Assembly: GCF_014648395.1 (NCBI RefSeq)
Contig: NZ_BMRA01000004.1
Span: 539,124 to 574,970, forward strand
Direction: 5' to 3'
Origin: Micromonospora fulviviridis
GTDB lineage: Bacteria; Actinomycetota; Actinomycetes; Mycobacteriales; Micromonosporaceae
Length of the DNA: 35,847 nt
Below are positions 1 through 6,001 of this stretch, in pieces. Each line of letters begins with the position of its first letter. Positions within the stretch are counted from its first letter, which is position 1. A program made the position numbers and the translations under genes. The notes below the pieces were generated by a model, which worked only from the letters and a program-made list of their open reading frames with translations, searched no databases and was not told the DNA's origin.

Positions 1-28
1 CGTCCGCCGGGTTGTCGGGCCCACGGAC

Positions 29-41
29 TAGAGTCGCTGCC
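29..41 (+). promoter_or_regulatory. Candidate -10 element for a leaderless polA transcript
   Basis: TAGAGT lies at 29-34 and is followed by exactly 7 nt before the GTG at 42. In actinobacteria a TAnnnT hexamer at this distance from a start codon is the usual signature of a leaderless mRNA. No Shine-Dalgarno sequence precedes the GTG, and no good -35 is visible in the few bases available. Confidence 0.55.
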
Positions 42-2741
42 GTGACAGCTACGACGCCGCGCCTGCTCCTCGTCGACGGACACTCCCTGGCATACCGGGC
101 GTTCTTCGCCCTGCCGGTGGAGAACTTCTCCACCACCACGGGGCAGCCGACCAACGCCGTCTACGGCTTCACCTCGATGCTGATCAACGTGCTCCGCGAC
201 GAGCAGCCCACCCACATCGTGGTCGCCTTCGACGTCTCCCGCCGCTCCTTCCGCACCGAGAAGTACGCGGAGTACAAGGCCGGCCGCAGCGAGACCCCGA
301 CCGACTTCAAGGGCCAGGTCAGTCTCGTCAAGGAGGTCCTCGCGGCGCTGCGCATCCCGGTCGTGGAGAAGGAGGGCTACGAGGCCGACGACGTCATCGC
401 CACCCTCGCCTGCCAGGCCCGCGACCAGGGCATGGACGTGCTCATCACCACCGGCGACCGGGACGCCTTCCAGCTCGTCGGCGACCAGGTCACCGTGCTC
501 TACCCGCGCAAGGGCGTCTCCGACCTCGCCCGGATGGATCCGGCCGCCGTCGAGGCGAAGTACGGCGTCGGCCCGGGCCGCTACCGCGACCTGGCCGCCC
601 TGGTCGGCGAGACCAGCGACAACCTCCCCGGCGTCCCCGGCGTCGGCCCGAAGACCGCCGCCAAGTGGATCAACCTCTACGCCGGCGTCGAGGGCGTGGT
701 GGCCCGGGCCGACGAGATCAAGGGCAAGGCCGGCGACAGCCTGCGCGAGCGGCTCGCCGACGTGATCCGCAACTACGAGATCAACTGCCTGGTCACCGAC
801 CTGGAGCTGCCGGTGCGCCCGGAGGACGCCCGCTGGCAGGGCTGGGACCGGGAGGCCGTGCACCAGGTCTTCGACACCCTCCAGTTCCGCATCCTGCGCG
901 ACCGGCTCTACCAGTACCTGGAGGCCGTCGAGCCGGAGGCCGAGGCCGGCTTCGACCTGGCCGGGCAGGTGCTGACCGAGCCCGGCGCGCTCGCCGGCTG
1001 GCTCGGCGAGCACGCCCCGACCGGCGCCCCGGTCGGCGTGGCGGTCAAGCTCGACACCGGCCCGAACCGGCGGCACACCGCCGCCGTGACCGGCATGGCG
1101 CTGGCCACCGCCGGCGGCGCGGCCGCCTGGTTCGACCCGGCCACGCTCGACCCGAAGGACGAGGGCGCCCTGGCCGGCTGGCTCGCCGACGAGGCCCGCC
1201 CCAAGGTGCTGCACGACAGCAAGCCGGCCGTGCTCGCCTTCGCCGCGCACGGCTGGGACCTTCAGGGCATCTCCCGCGACACCCAGATCGCCGCCTACCT
1301 GGCCCGCCCCGACCAGCGCTCCTACGACCTCACCGACCTGGCGCTGCGCTACCTCCACCGGGAGCTGCGGGTCGACGCGCCGGAGAGCGGCCAGCTCACC
1401 CTCGACGGGCTCGGCGACGACGGCGCGGCCGAGCAGAACCTGATGCTCCAGGCCCGGGCCACCCTCGACCTGGCCGACGCGATCGACGCCGAGCTGTCCC
1501 GCGACGGCGAGCAGTCCGCCCGGCTGATGGCCGGCGTCGAGCTGCCGCTCATGCGGGTGCTGGCCACCATGGAGCGCACCGGCATCGCCGCCGACACCCA
1601 CTACCTCTCCGAGCTGGAGGCGCACTTCGCCGCCGAGGTGAAGGCCGCCGCCCAGGGCGCGTACGCGGCGGTCGGCCGGGAATTCAACCTCGGCTCGCCC
1701 AAGCAGCTCCAGGAGATCCTCTTCGGTGAGCTGGGCCTGCCCAAGACCAAGAAGATCAAGACCGGCTACACCACCGACGCCGACGCCCTCCAGTGGCTCT
1801 ACGCGCAGAACCCGCACCCGGTGCTCGAGCACCTGCTGCGCCACCGCGACGTCGCCAAGCTCAAGATGACGGTCGACGGCCTGCTCAAGTCGGTCTCCGA
1901 CGACGGCCGGATCCACACCACCTTCAACCAGACGGTGGCGGCCACCGGTCGGCTCTCCTCGACCGAGCCCAACCTGCAGAACATCCCGATCCGCACCGAG
2001 GAGGGGCGGCGGATCCGGCGCGCCTTCGTGGTGGGCGAGGGCTACGAGTGCCTGCTCACCGCCGACTACAGCCAGATCGAGATGCGGATCATGGCGCACC
2101 TGTCCTCCGACGACGCGCTGATCGAGGCGTTCAACTCGGGGCACGACTTCCACGCCGCCACCGCCTCCTCGGTCTTCACCGTCGAGGTCGACCAGGTCAC
2201 CGCCGACCAGCGGCGCAAGATCAAGGCGATGAACTACGGCCTGGCGTACGGGCTGAGCGCGTTCGGCCTGTCCCAGCAGCTCGGGATCAGCGCCGAGGAG
2301 GCCCGCGGGCTCATGGAGAACTACTTCGCCGGTTTCGGCGGGGTCCGCGACTACCTCCAGGAGGTGGTGGCCCGGGCCCGGCAGGACGGCTACACCTCCA
2401 CCATCCTGGGCCGCCGCCGCTACCTGCCCGACCTGGTCAGCGACAACCGGCAGCGCCGGGAGATGGCCGAGCGGATGGCGCTCAACGCCCCGATCCAGGG
2501 CTCCGCGGCCGACATCATCAAGGTCGCCATGCTGCACGTCGACACCGCGCTGCGCGACGCCGGGCTGCGCTCCCGGATGCTGCTCCAGGTGCACGACGAG
2601 TTGGTCTTCGAGGTCGCCCCGGGCGAGCGGGAGATTCTGGAGGCGCTGGTCCGCAAGGAGATGGGGGAGGCCTACCCGCTCTCCGTGCCGCTGGAGGTCT
2701 CCGTCGGCGAGGGCCGCGACTGGAACAGCGCCGACCACTGA
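42..2741 (+). CDS. polA: DNA polymerase I
   Basis: Pol I fills gaps during excision repair and removes Okazaki primers. The protein is 899 aa from GTG 42. The first ~300 residues are the 5'-3' exonuclease (FEN-like) domain, with LLLVDGHSLAYRAFF at the start, EADDVIATLA and GVPGVGPKTA. The middle domain (about 310-510) is the 3'-5' exonuclease fold, but the acidic metal ligands are gone: the Exo I position reads LDTG instead of DTE, so proofreading is presumably lost, as known for actinobacterial Pol I. The C-terminal polymerase has motif A DYSQIEMR, motif B RRKIKAMNYGLAYG and motif C QVHDELVFE. Residue 732, equivalent to E. coli Phe762, is Tyr. A TTG at 12 is in frame, but GTG 42 is preferred because the conserved N-terminus and the -10 element both fit it. 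Confidence 0.97.
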   Translation: MTATTPRLLLVDGHSLAYRAFFALPVENFSTTTGQPTNAVYGFTSMLINVLRDEQPTHIVVAFDVSRRSFRTEKYAEYKAGRSETPTDFKGQVSLVKEVLAALRIPVVEKEGYEADDVIATLACQARDQGMDVLITTGDRDAFQLVGDQVTVLYPRKGVSDLARMDPAAVEAKYGVGPGRYRDLAALVGETSDNLPGVPGVGPKTAAKWINLYAGVEGVVARADEIKGKAGDSLRERLADVIRNYEINCLVTDLELPVRPEDARWQGWDREAVHQVFDTLQFRILRDRLYQYLEAVEPEAEAGFDLAGQVLTEPGALAGWLGEHAPTGAPVGVAVKLDTGPNRRHTAAVTGMALATAGGAAAWFDPATLDPKDEGALAGWLADEARPKVLHDSKPAVLAFAAHGWDLQGISRDTQIAAYLARPDQRSYDLTDLALRYLHRELRVDAPESGQLTLDGLGDDGAAEQNLMLQARATLDLADAIDAELSRDGEQSARLMAGVELPLMRVLATMERTGIAADTHYLSELEAHFAAEVKAAAQGAYAAVGREFNLGSPKQLQEILFGELGLPKTKKIKTGYTTDADALQWLYAQNPHPVLEHLLRHRDVAKLKMTVDGLLKSVSDDGRIHTTFNQTVAATGRLSSTEPNLQNIPIRTEEGRRIRRAFVVGEGYECLLTADYSQIEMRIMAHLSSDDALIEAFNSGHDFHAATASSVFTVEVDQVTADQRRKIKAMNYGLAYGLSAFGLSQQLGISAEEARGLMENYFAGFGGVRDYLQEVVARARQDGYTSTILGRRRYLPDLVSDNRQRREMAERMALNAPIQGSAADIIKVAMLHVDTALRDAGLRSRMLLQVHDELVFEVAPGEREILEALVRKEMGEAYPLSVPLEVSVGEGRDWNSADH

Positions 2742-2806
2742 CCGTCGCGCGGGCTCGTGATCCCGGACGGTTGTCGTTCGGAGCGAACGGCGCCGGTCCG
2801 GGGTCG

Positions 2807-3253
2807 CTAGAGAGTCGCGCCGGCCGGGTTCGTCGTGGATGAGGCCCGGGGCGGGCGTGGGGCGGGGCTCGTCGCCGGCGGCGGGTCGCCGTCGGAGGCG
2901 AGGGTCGCGGCGGCGTCGCGCAGGGCGGCGGCGAGCCGGTCCCGGACCGCGAGCTGGGCGGCGATCCGGGCGTCCAGCACCGCCAGCCGCTCCCGCCCGA
3001 CGCGCAGCCCGGCCGGGGAGGGCGGCGCGGCGGCCACGTCCCCGTCCAGGCAGGGCAGGAAGACCCGGACGTCGTCCAGGGTCAGCCCGGCGCCGAGCAG
3101 GTGCCGGATGTTGCGGACGCGGGTGACCGTCGCGTCGTCGTACTCGCGGTAGCCGTTCGCCGCCCGCGTGGCGGCGATCAGGCCGTGCTCCTCGTAGTGC
3201 CGCAGGGCACGCGGGGTGCAGCCGGTCACCCGCGCCAACTCGCCGATCCGCAC
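2807..3253 (-). CDS. MerR family transcriptional regulator
   Basis: A 148-aa MerR-type activator/repressor. Residues 1-70 form the winged helix-turn-helix (VRIGELARVTGCTPRALRHYEEHGL, then NGYREYDDATVTRVRNIRHLLGAGLTLDDV). The rest is a predicted dimerisation helix rich in Ala and Arg and a disordered Pro/Ser tail. No cysteine cluster typical of metal sensors is seen, only a single Cys in PCLDGD after the HTH. The start is GTG 3253, preceded by a GGAGGGG Shine-Dalgarno; an in-frame extension to 3325 has no family similarity. It lies 94 bp downstream of the SDR gene on the same strand and is probably co-transcribed. The long-spacer promoter with a palindrome upstream of the SDR gene is its likely target, which would make the operon autoregulated. 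Confidence 0.9.
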   Translation of the reverse strand: MRIGELARVTGCTPRALRHYEEHGLIAATRAANGYREYDDATVTRVRNIRHLLGAGLTLDDVRVFLPCLDGDVAAAPPSPAGLRVGRERLAVLDARIAAQLAVRDRLAAALRDAAATLASDGDPPPATSPAPRPPRASSTTNPAGATL

Positions 3254-3347
3254 CCGACCCCTCCGTCCCCGGTCACCTCCGCTCCGTCGAGGTGGGGACG
3301 TCCACCCGGCGGAGGGCGCCGCCACCCCGACGAGCCGGCGCGGTCCG

Positions 3348-4097
3348 TCAGGCGACCAGCGCCCCGCCGTCCACCGGTAGGACCACGCCGGTGACGAAGG
3401 CCGCCGCCGGGTCGCTGAGCCGCAGAATGGCCCAGGCTACGTCCTCGGGCCGGCCGATCCTGCCGAGGGGCGTGTGGTCGAGCTGCCAGCGGCGTACCGC
3501 GGCGCGCTGGTCAGGGGAGAGGCCCTGGTGTTCGCCGATGGGCGTGTCGATCGCGCCGGGAGCCACCGCCACCACCCGGACGCCGCGCGGGGCCAGCTCC
3601 ACCGCCCAGCTACGGGTCAGCGAGTCGAGGGCGGCCTTGCCGGCCGCGTACACCGAGCTGCCCGGCCAGGCCCGCTGGCCCACGGTGGTGGTGACGTTGA
3701 CGATCACGCCGCGGCTCGCGGCCAGCGGCTCGACCGCGGCGTGCGCCAGCCGGATCGGCGCGAGCAGGTTCGTGTCGAGCTGGCGGCGGGCCGCCGGCTC
3801 GTCCAGCGCGGCGAGGGGGCCGCCGCCGGCGATCCCGGCGTTGTTGACCAGCACGTCGAGCCGGCCGTACCGGTCGAGGGCGGCGCCGACCACCCGGGCC
3901 GGCGCGTCGGGGTCGGTCACGTCGGCGGTGACCGGGGTGATGAGGGGGTGGCCGGCGGCCGTCTCCGCCAGTGGCGCGGCGCGCCGGCCGACGGCGAGGA
4001 CGTGGGCGCCGGCGGCGGCGAAGGCGCGGGCGGTGGCCCGGCCGATGCCGGTGCCCGCGCCGGTGACCACCACGGTGCGCTGCTGTTCGTCGTTCAT
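3348..4097 (-). CDS. SDR family NAD(P)-dependent oxidoreductase
   Basis: A classical short-chain dehydrogenase/reductase of 249 aa. It shows the Rossmann motif TGAGTGIG (12-19), NNAG (85-88) and the active-site YxxxK (Tyr150, Lys154). The residue 13 positions before Tyr150, normally the catalytic serine, is Thr137 in VNVTTTVG; Ser147 and Ser148 lie close to the Tyr but not at the usual spacing. The C-terminus VTGVVLPVDGGALV is the standard cofactor/oligomer end. The substrate cannot be told from sequence. It is the first gene of a two-gene unit with the MerR regulator. No Shine-Dalgarno is evident, and the promoter geometry suggests a leaderless or nearly leaderless start. Confidence 0.93.
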   Translation of the reverse strand: MNDEQQRTVVVTGAGTGIGRATARAFAAAGAHVLAVGRRAAPLAETAAGHPLITPVTADVTDPDAPARVVGAALDRYGRLDVLVNNAGIAGGGPLAALDEPAARRQLDTNLLAPIRLAHAAVEPLAASRGVIVNVTTTVGQRAWPGSSVYAAGKAALDSLTRSWAVELAPRGVRVVAVAPGAIDTPIGEHQGLSPDQRAAVRRWQLDHTPLGRIGRPEDVAWAILRLSDPAAAFVTGVVLPVDGGALVA

Positions 4098-4104
4098 GCC
4101 GCCG

Positions 4105-4137
4105 ATCGTCCGACCCTGCCGTCAGTGGCAGGGTCAA
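4105..4137 (-). promoter_or_regulatory. MerR-type promoter/operator of the SDR-MerR operon
   Basis: On the minus strand TTGACC (4137-4132) is a near-consensus -35. A perfect inverted repeat, GACCCTGCC and GGCAGGGTC separated by 6 bp, occupies 4112-4135. A weak -10, GACGAT (4110-4105), would give a spacer of about 21 bp, and shifting it gives 19-20. A long spacer containing a palindrome is the hallmark of MerR-controlled promoters. Only 7 nt separate this -10 from ATG 4097. Confidence 0.7.
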
Positions 4138-4146
4138 GCGATCGGG

Positions 4147-4575
4147 TCAGCGGCCCGGCCCGCGGCGTTCCTTCGGCGGGGCGCCGTGCCGCTGGAGGGC
4201 CTTGCGGGACGGGCCGCCCGGCGGCGGCAGCGGTGCCTTCACCGGGTCGTGGCCCCAGTTCATCAGCGAGTACCGCCACCGGGTCCGGCGCACGTCGCCG
4301 CTCGGTCGCTGGGCCATGTGCCGCCGGACGTACCCGACCACCTTCCGCATGTGCTTGTAGTCGGCGGCGGTGAGCTGGTCGCGCTTGCGGCGCAGCAGGT
4401 TGATGATCTTCCGGCCGGACTCGTGGCCCACCGACTCGCCGCCCCGGGTGCCCTTCCGCCAGCCCACGTGCTTGGACTCGTCGGTCTCCAGCCACTTCTG
4501 GAGTTCGCCCGGCTTCATGTTCACCGCGTCGGTGAACTCCCGGTAGGTCTGCTGCGGGTCGTCACTTGGGCTCAT
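4147..4575 (-). CDS. DUF3140 domain-containing protein
   Basis: A small basic protein of 142 aa whose function is not known. The DUF3140 core is recognised from FTDAVNMKPGELQKWLETDESKHVGW near the N-terminus, GESVGHESGRKIINLLRRKR in the middle, and YKHMRKVVGYVRRHMAQRPSGDVRRTRWRYSLMNWGHDP towards the end. A Pro/Arg-rich tail of about 30 residues follows. The ATG at 4575 has a GGAGG 9 nt upstream, inside the end of the preceding DUF2945 gene, and the two genes overlap by 14 bp, so they are translated from one transcript. The many basic residues would suit nucleic-acid binding, but that is only an inference. Confidence 0.9.
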   Translation of the reverse strand: MSPSDDPQQTYREFTDAVNMKPGELQKWLETDESKHVGWRKGTRGGESVGHESGRKIINLLRRKRDQLTAADYKHMRKVVGYVRRHMAQRPSGDVRRTRWRYSLMNWGHDPVKAPLPPPGGPSRKALQRHGAPPKERRGPGR

Positions 4576-4783
4576 GACGCAGCACCTCCGGTCGGTGGGC
4601 GACGTCCCGGCCCGAGTCGTCGTTGCGGATCCGGTACTGGGGTTCCTCCGGCGAGGCGTTCACGGCGTGCCCGCGGACGTGCGTCCGGTCGACGAGCTTC
4701 TCCTTGACCACGCCGTACGCCCGGCCGCTGTGGCTGGCCCAGGAGACGTGGTCGCCCCGGCGGAACTCCTCCTTCTCGGCCAT
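4562..4783 (-). CDS. DUF2945 (HVA1/Tudor-like) small protein
   Basis: A 73-aa protein matching the DUF2945/hypervirulence-associated Tudor-like family. The diagnostic parts are FRRGDHVSWASHSGRAYGVVKEKL at the N-terminus and a central RTHVRGHAVNASPEEPQYRIRNDDSGRDVAHRPEVLRH. The fold is a small beta barrel and the biochemical role is not established. It overlaps the DUF3140 gene by 14 bp and precedes it. No Shine-Dalgarno is seen before ATG 4783; TAACCG lies 6 nt upstream and could be a poor -10 for a leaderless start. The pair looks like a dedicated two-gene operon. Confidence 0.88.
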   Translation of the reverse strand: MAEKEEFRRGDHVSWASHSGRAYGVVKEKLVDRTHVRGHAVNASPEEPQYRIRNDDSGRDVAHRPEVLRHEPK

Positions 4784-4823
4784 GCGCGGCGGTTACCCGG
4801 GGCCGGCGGCCGGAAACGACACC

Positions 4824-5630
4824 TCAGGCGGCGGCCGGCTTCTCCGACACGAAGATGGCGGTGCCGGGGAAGAGCCGGCCGCGCAGCGGGCTCCACTGCC
4901 CCCAGATCCCCTCGTGCCCCGCCGGCCACTCCGGCTCCACCAGGTCCACGAGGCGGAACCCGGCGCCGACCAGCTCCCGGATCCGGTCGCCGAGGGTGCG
5001 GTGCTGCTCGACGTACGTGGCCACCCCGTGCTCGTCCTGCTCGACGTAGGGGGAGCGGTCGAAGTACGAGTGCACGGCGGTCAGCCCGCCCTCGCCCGGG
5101 TCGTCCAGGAAGATCCAGCGCATCGGGTGGGTGACCGAGAAGACCCACCGGCCGCCGGGCCGCAGCACCCGGGCCACCTCCCGCATCGCCGCCGCCGAGT
5201 CGTCCACGAACGGGATCGCGCCGAACGCCGTGCAGACGACGTCGAAGGCCGCGTCGGCGAACGGCAGGGCGAGCGCGTCGGCCTGCACGAGCGGCACGCG
5301 TACGCCGGTCCGGGCGGCGGCCTCGGCGGCGTGCCGCAACATGCCGGCGGAGAGGTCCAGGGCGACAGGCCGGGCGCCCTGCGCGGCGAGCCAGCGGGCG
5401 GCGGCGGCCGCCCCGCAGCCGAGTTCCAGGATCCGGCGGCCGGCCACCTCGCCGAGCAGTCGGGCGTCGGCCTCGCGCAGCCCCTCGGGGCACCAGACGA
5501 AGTCCACCTCGCCCAGGAACGCGCCGTGCTCGGCCTGGTAGGCGTCGGCGTCCGTGTCCCACCAGCCCCGGTTGGCCCGGCGGACCTCGGCCGCGCCCAC
5601 CCGGCGCCGGGTCACCCTGTCGTCGTCCAC
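4824..5630 (-). CDS. Class I SAM-dependent methyltransferase
   Basis: A 268-aa methyltransferase of the UbiE/MenG-like Methyltransf_11 type. Motif I is ILELGCGAAAAARWLAAQGARPVALDLSAGML, motif II/post-I is VPLVQADALALPFADAAFDVV, followed by EVARVLRPGGRWVFSVTHP. The N-terminus NRGWWDTDADAYQAEHG and the C-terminus with its EPEWPAGHEGIWGQWSPLRG segment are typical of a large actinobacterial subfamily whose substrates are unknown. The GTG start at 5630 is preferred because TAGCGT lies exactly 6 nt upstream, which fits a leaderless transcript; an in-frame GTG at 5615 is the alternative. It diverges from rpsA and is not obviously in an operon with its minus-strand neighbours, as 40 bp separate it from the DUF2945 gene. 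Confidence 0.92.
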   Translation of the reverse strand: MDDDRVTRRRVGAAEVRRANRGWWDTDADAYQAEHGAFLGEVDFVWCPEGLREADARLLGEVAGRRILELGCGAAAAARWLAAQGARPVALDLSAGMLRHAAEAAARTGVRVPLVQADALALPFADAAFDVVCTAFGAIPFVDDSAAAMREVARVLRPGGRWVFSVTHPMRWIFLDDPGEGGLTAVHSYFDRSPYVEQDEHGVATYVEQHRTLGDRIRELVGAGFRLVDLVEPEWPAGHEGIWGQWSPLRGRLFPGTAIFVSEKPAAA

Positions 5631-5642
5631 CCGCCCACGCTA
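5631..5642 (-). promoter_or_regulatory. Leaderless promoter -10 of the methyltransferase
   Basis: On the minus strand TAGCGT (5642-5637) is followed by 6 nt and then the GTG at 5630. The same TAGCGT-N6 arrangement occurs before the methyltransferase at 23221. No Shine-Dalgarno sequence is present. Confidence 0.55.
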
Positions 5643-5790
5643 GGCCCTCGGTGGCCGTGCGCGGCGTGCGGGCCGCTCCGGGCGGGGGCGTGGCGGGTGG
5701 GGCGGATGTGACGGACGAGACAGCTGTGGCACCTTACCGCGCGAAATCTCCGCTTTCGCAGCTGACGAGCCTGAGGAGACCCGGGAGGGC

Positions 5791-5821
5791 TTGCACGCTG
5801 TGGTAATGCAGCGGGTAGGCT
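5791..5821 (+). promoter_or_regulatory. Candidate rpsA promoter
   Basis: TTGCAC at 5791-5796 and TAGGCT at 5816-5821 resemble housekeeping sigma -35 and -10 elements. The spacer of 19 bp is slightly longer than the usual 17-18. A second TAGACG directly after it is a weaker alternative -10. Confidence 0.45.
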
Positions 5822-5885
5822 AGACGATGCGCTCGCGGATCGTGTGCCTCGGCAGGGAGCAGGTGCGCGGTCACCGGAGCCACTA

Positions 5886-5897
5886 ATGATCTTCTGA
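5886..5897 (+). CDS. Three-codon upstream ORF (Met-Ile-Phe) in the rpsA leader
   Basis: ATG ATC TTC TGA at 5886-5897 is preceded by GGAG (5876-5879) at a spacing of 6 nt, better than the Shine-Dalgarno of rpsA itself. Its TGA overlaps an ATG at 5897 that reads in frame into rpsA. Its use is unproven; it could be a start-stop regulatory element or chance. Confidence 0.3.
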   Translation: MIF

Positions 5898-6001
5898 TGG
5901 CGATCGTTCGGTGTGCCCGGCGACGGATCCGCTGGCGCGGACTGAGTCACTGCGACGCCCACGCCTGCTGTGACACCCATCCGACCGGAGCAACCGCCCA
6001 C

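Larger units (their letters stand above)
5643..6001 (+). other. rpsA upstream region and leader
   Basis: These 359 bp contain no full-length gene. A perfect 6-bp hairpin, GCGAAA (5741-5746) with TTTCGC (5754-5759), lies before the promoter. The likely rpsA promoter is TTGCAC (5791-5796) with TAGGCT (5816-5821), giving an untranslated leader of roughly 170 nt. Within the leader sit a short upstream ORF (5886-5897), an overlapping in-frame ATG at 5897, and a GGAG about 12 nt before the true start at 6002. A leader this long would suit the autoregulation known for S1 genes in other bacteria, but no family motif was recognised. Confidence 0.5.

Noticed and set aside
12..41. polA start at TTG 12
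   Set aside because: The extra residues are not conserved, and GTG 42 lies 7 nt after a TAnnnT -10.
2775..2789. CGTTCG-GAG-CGAACG inverted repeat after polA as an SOS box or terminator
   Set aside because: The half sites are in the GTTC...GAAC order, opposite to the GAAC-N4-GTTC LexA box. The stem is short, its 3-nt loop is tight and no U-tract follows, so a terminator is only a weak possibility.
5897..6001. N-terminal extension of rpsA from ATG 5897
   Set aside because: The 35 extra residues are Cys/Arg/His-rich and not found in S1 proteins. ATG 6002 gives the family N-terminus. The overlap with a mini ORF is still reported as a finding.
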